A stretch of 64,000 nucleotides of DNA, taken from positions 3,720,001 to 3,784,000 of the forward strand of contig NC_022600.1 in NCBI RefSeq assembly GCF_000484535.1. The letters are read 5' to 3'. How positions within the stretch are numbered: position 1 is the stretch's first letter; every line of letters starts with the position of its first letter. Both the position numbers and the translations under genes were made by a program. Source of the stretch: Gloeobacter kilaueensis JS1. Lineage in GTDB: Bacteria; Cyanobacteriota; Cyanobacteriia; Gloeobacterales; Gloeobacteraceae. The notes beneath the pieces were generated by a model. It saw only the letters and a list, made by a program, of their open reading frames with translations. It did not search any database and was not told where the DNA came from. Shown here piece after piece: positions 6,700-17,922 of this stretch.

Positions 6700-8744
6700 C
6701 GGGGCGGATCCAGCGGGAGCCGCGCCCCCGGTGCCGGCTGGACATCGCGGACGCGGGGCGTCAAAAAGACGACCAGTTCGCTCTGGGAGACACTGGTGCT
6801 GGTGCTGCTAAAAAGTTGTCCGATAAGCGGCAGATAGCCCAGAAGCGGCAGGCGCACGATGTTCTCGGTGGTGTTGTTCTGAATCAAGCCGCCAATCTCG
6901 ATCGTCTGACCGTCCTTGACGAGCAGGGTGTTCTTGACCTTGCGCCGGGAGATGTCGGGGGCGGCGTTGGCGCTGCTGCGCTGGCCGAGGCTCGAAGACT
7001 CGATGCTTAGCTCCGCCAGCACGTTGCCGTCCGCCTGGACGGTGGGGGTGATTTCGACGACGGTACCGGCGCGCAGGGTATTGAGCGTCGAGTTGTTGAC
7101 GCTCGCACCGCTGACGTTGGTGAGCTGGTTAAGGACCAGGTTGACGTCGGTCTGCACGTCGATCGAACCTTTCTGGCCGCTGATCGTGTTGAGCTTGGTG
7201 TCGGTGAGCAGGCGGGCCTTGCCCTGGTTGATCAGGCCGCCCACCACCTCAAGAATGCGGGCGATGTTGTTGAAGACCCCCACGGCCACACCGCCGGTGA
7301 GCTGCGAGGAGAGGGCGATCGGGTTCTGGTTGGCAAAGTCGAGGGTGGGAGGGGCGACGGTGACCACGCCGCCGTTGCTCGTGATCGTCGAACCGGTGCC
7401 GATGCTGGTGCCGGTGCTGCCGGTGCCGCCGGTGTTGATCGTGCCGGAGCTGACGGTTGTGCCGGTGCCGCCCCCTACCAGGCCGCCGGTATTCGGGTTG
7501 AAGCCCACCACCGAGCCGGTCTGAAAGGCTTTGAGGACGTTCAGTTCGCGCGAGCCGGTCTCGCTTAATTCGACGATCTTGACCTCGAAGACGACCTGCC
7601 TGATCGGCTTATCGATCTCCTGGATCAAGGCGCGGACCTGGTTGCGCACCGCGTCGGTGCCGCTCACCACGATCGCGTTGCGGGCCGGGTCTTCTTTGAT
7701 GAACTGGGTGAGGCTCTGGGGAAAGAGGTTCTTGGCGTCCTTGGAGCGGGTGAAGGCGAGCGGAAACGCTTCGGTGCGCTCGAGGGCACGGCTGGTAAGC
7801 GTACCGGGGGTCGAATCGCCGATGAGGTAGGTCTGGCCCTGCTTGACAAAACCGAAGCGGGTGCCGTTGAGCAACTGGGCTAGAGCGTCCTCGAAGGGCA
7901 CATTCGAGATGCGCCCCGTCACCCGGTCCTGCAGTACGCCCTTGATAATCAATGCCGCCCCGGACTGGTTGGCGATGTTCTCGACCACCGAACTGAGTTC
8001 GGCGTTCTTGACGTTGAAACTCACGGGCCGCCTTGAAGGGTCCGCGCCGGGCGTGCCGAAGCCGGGCGTGTTGATATTGCTCAGCCCGCTCGCCGGTGGC
8101 TTGCTCACGATATAGACGTTGCCCTCGGTGCGGTTGATCGTGAGCCCCGCCGCCGCCCCGATCGCCGTGAGCGCGTCTTTGAAGGTGACTTTATCGAGAT
8201 TGAGGGAGACCCGGCCATTCACGGTGCTCTCGGTGACGACGTTGCCCTTGGCCACCCTTCCCAGGAGCGTCAGGGTGTCGCGCACGTCGCCGTCGCGCAC
8301 CTTCAAGCTCACTTTTTCTTCGGCAGAGGCAACCGGAGCGGTCGTTCCCGGCGGCGGGGGCGGCAGTTGGGCCAGCCCCTCGGTCTGGATCTCGATGGTC
8401 GGGTTGTTGGCCACCGGCTGGCCGGCCACGACTTTAAACGTGCTGCCCAGGGCGCGGGGTTTATAGATGAGGCGCGTCCCTCCCGCCACCGCCTGCACGC
8501 TCACTGTTCCCAGCGCATTGTCCTGGCTCGGGGGCAACCCGTCCGGCTCGGTGAGCGGCAAAAAAAGAATCACCTCGTTGGCGGTGTTCTTCTCGATCGA
8601 GAAGGTGACCGGGGCGGCAGTCCGAATGCGCAGCGTTGTACCGGCCACATCGATGCCCGCCAGCGGTGCCGCCTGGAGGGCTGCCCCCCAGAGCGAGCCT
8701 GCTACTGCCACGAGGGATCTGCTGTACCAGCGATTCACAACCAT
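6696..8744 (-). CDS. pilQ: type IV pilus / type II secretion secretin (682 aa)
   Basis: Outer-membrane secretin channel. It has a signal peptide (about 1-25), an AMIN-like peptidoglycan-binding region (about 26-125), a secretin/TonB short N domain starting near 145 (VSLKVRDGDVRDTLTLLG), further N-domain repeats (SGAALIIKGVLQDRVTGRIS; NAIVVSGTD), then the C-terminal secretin core with LLTDTKLNTISGQKG and the closing LLVKDGQTIEIGGLI and FLTPRV motifs. A Gly/Thr/Ser-rich insert of about 45 residues lies before the core. It sits between the ATPase gene (18-base gap) and the prepilin gene. The gene name is by family; a type II secretion secretin cannot be excluded. Confidence 0.88.
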   Translation of the reverse strand: MVVNRWYSRSLVAVAGSLWGAALQAAPLAGIDVAGTTLRIRTAAPVTFSIEKNTANEVILFLPLTEPDGLPPSQDNALGTVSVQAVAGGTRLIYKPRALGSTFKVVAGQPVANNPTIEIQTEGLAQLPPPPPGTTAPVASAEEKVSLKVRDGDVRDTLTLLGRVAKGNVVTESTVNGRVSLNLDKVTFKDALTAIGAAAGLTINRTEGNVYIVSKPPASGLSNINTPGFGTPGADPSRRPVSFNVKNAELSSVVENIANQSGAALIIKGVLQDRVTGRISNVPFEDALAQLLNGTRFGFVKQGQTYLIGDSTPGTLTSRALERTEAFPLAFTRSKDAKNLFPQSLTQFIKEDPARNAIVVSGTDAVRNQVRALIQEIDKPIRQVVFEVKIVELSETGSRELNVLKAFQTGSVVGFNPNTGGLVGGGTGTTVSSGTINTGGTGSTGTSIGTGSTITSNGGVVTVAPPTLDFANQNPIALSSQLTGGVAVGVFNNIARILEVVGGLINQGKARLLTDTKLNTISGQKGSIDVQTDVNLVLNQLTNVSGASVNNSTLNTLRAGTVVEITPTVQADGNVLAELSIESSSLGQRSSANAAPDISRRKVKNTLLVKDGQTIEIGGLIQNNTTENIVRLPLLGYLPLIGQLFSSTSTSVSQSELVVFLTPRVRDVQPAPGARLPLDPPR

Positions 8745-8762
8745 TCTCCGAGTGCCGCCCGT

Positions 8763-10328
8763 CTAGACTGACACAACCCGCAGAAGTTCCTCAATAGTGG
8801 TACTGCCCTCCATGACTTTGGCCACACCGGCCTCCGGCAGCGAGCGGATGCCCCTGGCGCGCAGGTAACTCGTGATCTCACCGTTGGAGGAACGGGCATG
8901 GATGAGGCCGCGCAGGTGCTCGTCGATTTCCATCACCTCGAAGATGCCCTCCCGCCCGTAGTAGCCGGAGCCAAAGCAGTGCTGACAGCCGGAGGCCCGC
9001 TTCCACTCGATGGGCATCTGGGCGTACTCGGGATGGGAATCGAGCTTGAGGCGCTGCAGATCGAGGCTATCGGGGGCGTAGGAGATGCCGCAGTGGCGGC
9101 AGACCCGGCGCACCAGCCGCTGGGCCACCACGCCCAGGAGCGCTCCGGCGATGAGGTACGGCTCGACCTGCATGTCGAGCAGGCGGCTTACGGCGCTGGG
9201 GGCGTCGTTGGTGTGGAGCGTGCTGAGGACGAGGTGGCCGGTCATCGCCGCCTGGAAGACGGTTTGAGCCGTTTCAAGGTCGCGGATCTCGCCCACCATG
9301 ATGATGTCGGGATCTTGACGGAGAATCGAGCGCAGGCCGCTGGCGAAGGTGAGACCGGCACGCGGATGCACCTGCACCTGGTTGATGCCGGGAAGCTGAT
9401 ATTCGATCGGATCTTCGATCGTGACGATGTTGCTCTCTGGCCTGAGAATTTCGCGCAGGCTCGTGTAGAGGGTGCTCGTCTTGCCGGAGCCGGTGGGACC
9501 GGTAATCAGCACCAGCCCCTGGGCCCGGCCCAGCCAGTTGCGGAAGCGGGCCAGATCGGCGGCGCTGTAGCCCAGCTCTTCGAGGGCTGTAAAAGTGTTG
9601 TTCTTGGGTAACAGCCGCAGCACCGCCTTTTCGCCGTGCAGGCAGGGCAGGGTGCTCACGCGCAGATCGACTAGCTGGCCATTGATTTCTTGGGTAACGC
9701 GGCCATCCTGCGGGGTGCGGTGGTTGGCGATGTCAAGTTCGGCCAGCACCTTGACCCGCGAAATCAGAGCCTTGCTCTCAGCGACCGGAAAGACGCCCAT
9801 CTCCCGCAGCAGGCCGTCGATCCGAAAGCGCACTCTGAGACCATCCTCCTGCGATTCGAGGTGGATGTCGCTCGCCCGGCTTCTCAGGGCTTCGTTGAGG
9901 AGCCGCTGCAACTGGCTGCTGACCCGCTTGCCCTCGGCGGTGCCGTCGGAGCCGATCGTAATCGTAGGCTCCGAGCTACCGGTTTCAAAGCTGCCCGCTG
10001 CCGCCTGAAAGTACTCCGGCAGCCGCTCGCGACCGATATTCCACCAGCGGCGCACCTCGGAGGCGGCGAGGTTGACCAGGCGAATATCGCAGCTGATCTT
10101 CTCGCGCACCCGGCGCTGCTCCATCTCCGATAGGACGTTGAAGCTGCCCAGGTAGAGCTGGCGGTTATAAAAGGCCAGCGGCACCACCGAGCGCAGATCT
10201 TCGCCCAGTTTGCCGGCCAGAGAACGGATCAAATTCCAATCGAGCGTCTCAGGAATCAAGACGACGCCGATGCCGGGACTGTCGGCGACGGGCAGCTTCA
10301 GTTCAGGCGGAAGTGAAGAACTTTGCAT
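8763..10328 (-). CDS. GspE/PilB-type assembly ATPase (521 aa)
   Basis: Cytoplasmic hexameric ATPase that drives pilus or pseudopilus assembly. It has an N-terminal GspE-N-like region (about 1-115), then the nucleotide-binding core: a Walker A GPTGSGKT near 278, Asp boxes, Walker B region PDIIMVGEIRD, His box LSTLHTNDA, and a CRHCG / CQHC tetracysteine zinc site near 413-451 typical of GspE/PilB. It lacks the longer N-terminus of standard cyanobacterial PilB, so it may be a second paralogue dedicated to this operon. First gene of the minus-strand operon, with a 206-base divergent gap upstream. Confidence 0.88.
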   Translation of the reverse strand: MQSSSLPPELKLPVADSPGIGVVLIPETLDWNLIRSLAGKLGEDLRSVVPLAFYNRQLYLGSFNVLSEMEQRRVREKISCDIRLVNLAASEVRRWWNIGRERLPEYFQAAAGSFETGSSEPTITIGSDGTAEGKRVSSQLQRLLNEALRSRASDIHLESQEDGLRVRFRIDGLLREMGVFPVAESKALISRVKVLAELDIANHRTPQDGRVTQEINGQLVDLRVSTLPCLHGEKAVLRLLPKNNTFTALEELGYSAADLARFRNWLGRAQGLVLITGPTGSGKTSTLYTSLREILRPESNIVTIEDPIEYQLPGINQVQVHPRAGLTFASGLRSILRQDPDIIMVGEIRDLETAQTVFQAAMTGHLVLSTLHTNDAPSAVSRLLDMQVEPYLIAGALLGVVAQRLVRRVCRHCGISYAPDSLDLQRLKLDSHPEYAQMPIEWKRASGCQHCFGSGYYGREGIFEVMEIDEHLRGLIHARSSNGEITSYLRARGIRSLPEAGVAKVMEGSTTIEELLRVVSV

Positions 10329-12997
10329 AACAACTCGCTTTGGTTCTGTTAGCAGGACGGTGAGGGGGGAGACCGGGTTTCCCCGCAGGAGGCGGACCGG
10401 TTCATTCGCACTCTACCACCGGCAGGTGGGGGGAAGGATGTTATCGCTCCGACATCCGGCCAATAATATCCGGCAGGTTAACCGCCCGGATGGACAGCGG
10501 GCGCGATAATGATTAGGTCCGTTCTGGCCCGATCATGCAGATTGCAACTGCCGAGGCAGTCGCCTGGCTGCAGCAGCGGACCGTCTTCCAGGCTCTCGCT
10601 GAACCGCTGCTCACCCTCGTTGCCGCCGCCCTGGAGGAACTGGTGGTGCGCTCAGGCCGGAGGCTGGTGCTCGAGGACAACGCTCCCGAAGCCCTGTACA
10701 TCTTGATCGAAGGCAGGCTCGAAGGCTACCGCACCAGCTTGAACGGCCCGGCCACCGCCAGCAGTCTGCTGCCGGGAGCGGTCGTCCATCTGCCGGAGTT
10801 GCTCTTGGGCCAGCGCGCCCAGCGGACGGTGATTACCCTGAGCGACTGCCGCCTCTGGTCGATCCCGGCGGTGCGCTTTCGTGCCCTGGTGGCCCAATCT
10901 CCGGCTCTGGCGGAGGGTCTGACCCGGCTTCTGGCGGGCGAGGTGGCCCAGATGGCCGCCCAACTGAGCTTTGAGCAGGAGCGCGCCGCCGCCTTGCGCC
11001 CCTATCTCATCCCCCGCGCCCGGCGCGGCATCGTCGGCAAAAGCCGCTACGCCGTCACCCTGCGCGCCCAGATCCGCCAGGCCGCCACCGACCGCAAGCC
11101 GGTGCTGCTTTTTGGGGAGCCGGGACTTGAGAAGGACAACCTCGCAGCCCTCGTCCACTTTGGTTCTCCCTGGCGGCGCGAGCCCATTATCCAGGTCAAC
11201 TGTGGGGCGCTGCAGCCGAGCGGCGCGGAGCTGTTTGGCCGCAGTGGCGGGCGGGCGGGCCTTTTAGACTGGCTGGGCGAGGGGACGCTGGTGCTCAACA
11301 ACATCCAGGATCTGCCGGGTGCCCTGCAGGAGCCGATCCGCTCGCTGCTTGCCACAGGCTACTACCGGCCCGTCTACCGGCCCGAAGAACCGCCCCCGGC
11401 CCAGCGGCAGAACCACTCGCGGATCCTCTTGATCGCCGAGCGCGCCGCCGGTAACCTCGAACGACTGGTCGGCCACTCGATCAAGGTGCCGCCTCTGCGG
11501 GTGCGCAAGGGCGATATTGCCGCCCAGATCGCGTACTACCTCAACCTGCTCGTCCGCACAGAAGGCACCCCGAAGCCGCGCGTGACCCCCGAAGCGCTGC
11601 GGCAACTGCAGAGCTACGACTTTCCCGGCAATCTGGCCGAGTTGCGCAGTCTCATCGAGCGGGCCGTCGCCCAATCGGGCGGGGCGAGCGAACTGACCGA
11701 AGAAATTTTCTGGCCCGCCCAGGCCCGCAAAAAGCGTTTTCGCTACAACCTGCTCAACGCCCAGCCCGCCCTGCGCCGCTTTTTGCGCAGCCGGTGGTGG
11801 CCGGACCGGCTCAACTATGGCTTTACGGCCACCTTCTTTGTCCTGGTGGTCGCGGTGCTGTTTGCTGGTCCCCAGCGGCGCGCCGACAACGCCGCCTTAA
11901 ACATGTTCTGGGCCTGGTGGTGGCCCCTGGTGCTCATTGGCTTTCCCTTCGTCGGTCGCCTCTGGTGTGCCGTCTGCCCCTTCATGATCTGGGGGGAGAT
12001 TGTCCAGAAACTGCGAGTGGCACTGATACCCGTTCCCCTCCGCCGCTGGCCCCGCCAGCAGGCCGAGCGCTGGGGCGGCTGGTTTTTATTCGCGCTCTTT
12101 GGCTTGATCTTTTTGTGGGAAGAACTGTGGGTGCTCCCCGACACCGCCGCCCTCTCCGCCTGGCTGTTGCTGCTTATTACCGGCGGAGCCGTCGTCTGCT
12201 CGGCGATCTTCGAGCGGCGCTTCTGGTGCCGCTATCTCTGTCCCATTGGCGGCATGAACGGTCTATTTGCCAAGCTCGCCATCACCGAACTGCGCGCCCA
12301 GCAGGGCATCTGCTCGGCCACCTGCACCACCTACCAGTGCTATAAAGGCGGCCCTGCCCTCGACGAGGGCCAGACTACCGGCGGCTGCCCGCTCTACTCC
12401 CATCCGGCCCAACTGGTGGACAACCGCGACTGCGTGCTCTGCATGACCTGCCTCAAAGCCTGCCCGCACCGCTCGGTGGAATTCAATTTGCGCCCCCCCG
12501 GCATCGAACTGTGGACCACCCACATCCCGCGCCACTACGAGGTGGCGCTGTTGTTTCTATTGATGGGCGGGATCTTTTTGCACCACCTGCCCCAGATTTC
12601 CGGGCTCCTGGGCTGGTCCATCGCAAGCTTTAGCTCCCACGCCCTTCTGGCTCTGCTCATTCTGGCGGTACCGCCGCTACTGGCCCTCGCCGTCCACGGC
12701 CTCGTTCGCCTGGTGGCGCAGGCGGGCGAAGCCAAGGCGTTTATCGAACTGGCTTACGGCTATCTGCCTCTGGTACTGGGGGGTACCCTCGCCCACTACC
12801 TGCGCCTCGGACTCACCGAAGCCGGGCAGATCCTGCCGGTCACCTGGCGCACCTTTGGAGCGAGCGGAGCAGACCTGCCGGTGCTTGTCGCCCACCCGGC
12901 GGTGATCGCTTTTTTGCAGGGGGCGGTGCTTCTTGTTGCGCTCCCTCTGGCTCTCTGGCTCACCCGCAAGATCGCCCGCCAGCCGCTGCGCGTATTG

Positions 12998-14740
<1,743 letters not shown>

Positions 14741-14802
14741 GGGCCTCTCCAAACCAAATCTGGATTCGTAGGCTAACAAGTTCTCTTGCCAGGCGCAAAT
14801 TG

Positions 14803-15162
14803 CTAATGATCGTCCACCTGTGCAGGGGCAATGCTCACTTCAACCCGACCGACGATCTTTGCCTTGAGCGTGTCTGGCGGTGCTGCCGGTTCGCCGACGA
14901 CGACCACTGGTTCACCGACGAGGGGAATGCGGCTGGTCGGATGCCCGCTTGCATCCTGGTAGCGGGTCTGGCTCAGATCGACTTGAAAGGGAATGCCACT
15001 CGGGCTGCGGACCGTCGCCCAGTGGCCGTCGCTGGCGGTGAGCTGGCCCTGGATGACGATCAGCCGCGATTCGGGTGCGCCCGGTTGGGCGTCCACTCGG
15101 CCCACCAGACAAATAGTGAGCCATCCAGCAATCGAAGCGACGCGCAGCAGAGCAGAAGACAT
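14803..15162 (-). CDS. small exported protein (119 aa)
   Basis: No family was recognised. The chosen start gives [20 protein letters not shown], a typical signal peptide with likely cleavage after GRVDA. The mature part of about 90 residues looks like a small OB-like beta-barrel ([20 protein letters not shown], then [10 protein letters not shown] and [10 protein letters not shown]), a pattern seen in periplasmic nucleotide-free OB proteins. The alternative ATG at 15189 adds nine polar residues before the signal. It lies 62 bases upstream of the ilvD start on the same strand and could be read with it. Confidence 0.55.
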   Translation of the reverse strand: MSSALLRVASIAGWLTICLVGRVDAQPGAPESRLIVIQGQLTASDGHWATVRSPSGIPFQVDLSQTRYQDASGHPTSRIPLVGEPVVVVGEPAAPPDTLKAKIVGRVEVSIAPAQVDDH

Positions 15163-15226
15163 GCAGAAACCGGTTGCGGGTGTCTGCATCTACGGTACCG
15201 TTTCAGGAATGTCCCTGCAGCCTTTT

Positions 15227-15409
15227 CTAGGCTTCGCTCTCGCTGCTCTGCGAAGCCGACAAGCCGGAAGCAGCGAAGTACAGGGCGCGTTTTCCACAAT
15301 CGCTGCAGCGATACGGCAACCAGCCTAACCGATCGACAAGTCTCTCCAATCCTCTGCGCTTGGAGCGCCGCAAAGATGTACCGCCGCATCTGCTACATTT
15401 TGCTGCCAT
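15227..15409 (-). CDS. small zinc-ribbon protein (60 aa)
   Basis: From the ATG at 15409 the protein opens MAAKCSRCGGTSLRRSKRRG and has a second pair PYRCSDCGKR, giving two CxxC knuckles about 26 residues apart that should bind one zinc. The strongly basic segment between them suggests nucleic-acid contact. Small zinc ribbons of this pattern occur in many cyanobacteria without a known function. The longer frame from 15481 adds a non-conserved Ser-rich leader and is not favoured. Single gene. Confidence 0.55.
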   Translation of the reverse strand: MAAKCSRCGGTSLRRSKRRGLERLVDRLGWLPYRCSDCGKRALYFAASGLSASQSSESEA

Positions 15410-15662
15410 AATCTTCGCCAATAAAGAATGAAGGGACTGAAGCGAACTTGAAGGCTCTTTACGTCTTGCGTCTTGGGCCATACCCTAGCGAGATTTTTGG
15501 CAAAAAGATGTATTCCTCTATACGAGGGGCCGAAAATCGCTCAGCACCTGAGGAAACATAGCTGTATTTATTTGCAGACGTCAGGCTGTTTTGCTTGAAC
15601 AGTCGGGATGCAACTCAGCTCACCAACATCCGTGAACTGAGTAACAGTCATACTCCCGCTAG

Positions 15663-17744
15663 CTAAGCGCCCGTCAGTTCGGCGACGATGCGGTCTGCGC
15701 CGTAAACTTTTTTTAGCGTCTCGGTGAGCGCACTCGTCGTCACCGCCACTGCCCGATTGAGCTGCGGATCGAAGCCAAAGGCTCCGCCCAGCGAGTGGAT
15801 GTTGCCGTCGAAGATAAGACCCACCACCTCCGCCTTCTGGTTGATCACCGGGCTGCCGGAGTTGCCGCCGATGATGTCGCAGGTGCAGACAAAGTTGAAG
15901 GGCGTGCTCAGATCCAGCTTTGAGCGGGCGTCGAGCCAGCTTTGGGGCAGGGCGAACGGATCTTCGCCGGTGGCGCGATCGAAGGCACCGGCCAGGGTCG
16001 TAAAAGGCGCAATCGGGCGGCCATTTTCTTGATAGCCCTGCACCGCCCCGTAGCTCAGGCGGGGGCTGAAGGTGGCATCCGGGTAAGAATTTGTCCCCAA
16101 CAGGTCGAAGCGGACCCTGGCGAGCAGTTCGCCGTTTTTCTTCTCGACCGCTTCGACCCCATCTTCGTAGCGCTTGCGGATAGCCCGTGCATCGGGATCG
16201 ATAAGTTGGGCCAGACGAATCAGCGGATCATCGGAGGCTGCCACCGCCTGGGCCCCTCCCTCCCAGAGTTTGCGCCTGATCGAGACATCGGCGAGCTTGC
16301 TGCCTGTGACCAGGCTGTGGGCGAGTTCGGCGGGGGAGCGCTTGCCCAGCACCTTGCGCACCAGCGGATCGTCTGTGCCCAGATTTTCGCGCAGTTTGGT
16401 GAGCGAATAGCGCAGGGTGACTTCTTCGAGGTCGTTGTAGATGGGGGCGCTCGTGAACAGTTCCTGCTTGAGTTGGGGCAGGGCGGAATCGGTGTATTCT
16501 TTGAGGCGCTTGTCGTTGGGCTTGGGCAGTTCGGCAGCACCGCGCACCAGGGTGCGGGCGAAGGCAAACAGCTCCGAATTAAAACCAGCCCCGCCCTCGA
16601 TGAACGTGTAGGGCAGATAGAGTTCCTGGTAAATCGGCTGCACCGCCGCGATCTCATCCCAGATCTGGCCGTAGGCTTTGGCCCGGACCGGGTCGGCTGC
16701 CACCTGATCGCGCAGCTTCTTTTCGTCGGCCACCTTCGAGGCAAAGAAGCGCCTGTCGAGCAGAGCCTGTTGCTGACCGTTCAAGCCTTTGTAGCTGTTC
16801 TCGATACCGAAGAGGGTTTCCTGGGCGATCCGGCGGTGCTCGGGGCTTTCTTCGCTGAACTGGCTGAGCACGCCGCGCAGTTCCGCCAGGCGCAAGAGGC
16901 GGCTGGGTTGGGCCACGTCGCGCAAAAATTCGAGCTGGGAGACGGTGAGCAGCCGCCGGGTCGAGCCGGGGTTGCCGGAGACGAAGACCAGTTCCTCCGC
17001 CTTCGCTCCGCCGGCATTCCAGACAAAATAATCGCTCGTGCGGACGGGGCGATTGTTCTCGTAGATCCGAAAAAACGACACATCCAGGTCGTAGCGCGGA
17101 AAAGTAAAGTTATCCGGGTCGCCGCCAAAAAAAGCAATCTTGAATTCCGGGGCGAACACCAGGCGCACGTCCTGGTAGCGCCGGTAGCGATAAAGGTTGA
17201 ACTGGCCGCCCCGGTAGAGCGAAACCACGTCGCAGCGCACTTTCTCGTCCGCTCCACACGCCTTTTCGATGCGGGCGATCTCGGCTTTTTGAGCGTCGTT
17301 GAAGGCACCACCGCTCAATCCCGCCGTGGCTTTCTTGACCCGGTCGGTGACATCCTCGATGCCGGTGAGCTGGACGATCTCGAGGGCCGGACACTTGATC
17401 TCGTCTGGTTCCTTGCGCGCCAGATAGCCCGCCGCGCTGTAGTCGCGTTTGGCTGTGGAGAGCTGCTGGATGCACTCGGAGGCGCAGTGGTGGTTGGTCA
17501 TCACCAGGCCGTTCGGTGAGACGAGCGAGCCGGAGCAGCCCACCGACAGGCGCACCGAGGCGAGCCGGACGCGATCGAGCCAGGCTTGATCCGGGGTAAA
17601 TCCGTACTTGCTGCCCACCTGCTGGGCCGGAAAATTGTTAAAAGTCCACATCCCCTCATCAGCAGCGGCAGCGAGAGGAAAGAGCGCGGCTGCAAGGGCA
17701 GCACCGAGGGCCAGTCGCCTGATCAAAGTCCCGTTCTCCAGCAT
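15663..17744 (-). CDS. S46 family dipeptidyl-peptidase (693 aa)
   Basis: Exported serine peptidase of the DPP7/DPP11 family, which removes dipeptides from the N-terminus of peptides in the periplasm. The start at 17744 has a GAGA ribosome site and is followed by a signal peptide (LALGAALAAALFPLAAAA). The family opening WTFNNFP and the catalytic His in VMTNHHC near residue 85 are present, as is the nucleophile Ser in GGNSGSP near 628. Length fits the family (about 700). The frame stays open far upstream to 18155 but that part is low-quality and overlaps the divergent tldD region, so it was excluded. Transcribed divergently from tldD. Confidence 0.9.
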   Translation of the reverse strand: MLENGTLIRRLALGAALAAALFPLAAAADEGMWTFNNFPAQQVGSKYGFTPDQAWLDRVRLASVRLSVGCSGSLVSPNGLVMTNHHCASECIQQLSTAKRDYSAAGYLARKEPDEIKCPALEIVQLTGIEDVTDRVKKATAGLSGGAFNDAQKAEIARIEKACGADEKVRCDVVSLYRGGQFNLYRYRRYQDVRLVFAPEFKIAFFGGDPDNFTFPRYDLDVSFFRIYENNRPVRTSDYFVWNAGGAKAEELVFVSGNPGSTRRLLTVSQLEFLRDVAQPSRLLRLAELRGVLSQFSEESPEHRRIAQETLFGIENSYKGLNGQQQALLDRRFFASKVADEKKLRDQVAADPVRAKAYGQIWDEIAAVQPIYQELYLPYTFIEGGAGFNSELFAFARTLVRGAAELPKPNDKRLKEYTDSALPQLKQELFTSAPIYNDLEEVTLRYSLTKLRENLGTDDPLVRKVLGKRSPAELAHSLVTGSKLADVSIRRKLWEGGAQAVAASDDPLIRLAQLIDPDARAIRKRYEDGVEAVEKKNGELLARVRFDLLGTNSYPDATFSPRLSYGAVQGYQENGRPIAPFTTLAGAFDRATGEDPFALPQSWLDARSKLDLSTPFNFVCTCDIIGGNSGSPVINQKAEVVGLIFDGNIHSLGGAFGFDPQLNRAVAVTTSALTETLKKVYGADRIVAELTGA

Positions 17745-17922
17745 TGCTTTCTCACCATAATCTGAGCATTCCACCGCCAGCCAGCCGGAGCCTGGCACTG
17801 TCCGTCCGCAGGCCCTTGCTGGTAAACTCGCGTTCTGATGCCAGCACGATTTGCAAGTAACCTCGTAGCTCGGTTGTTGGTAGGCTGTGTGATAACGATT
17901 CTTGTTTTGACTGCAGGTGCCT

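Noticed and set aside
10329-10534. sigma-54 promoter suggested by the NtrC-like domain next door
   Set aside because: No GG-N10-GC element at proper spacing was found and cyanobacteria generally lack sigma-54.
15942-17519. 525-codon open frame opposite the S46 peptidase gene
   Set aside because: It is a shadow of GC-rich codons; the opposite strand carries a clear peptidase with signal and catalytic motifs.
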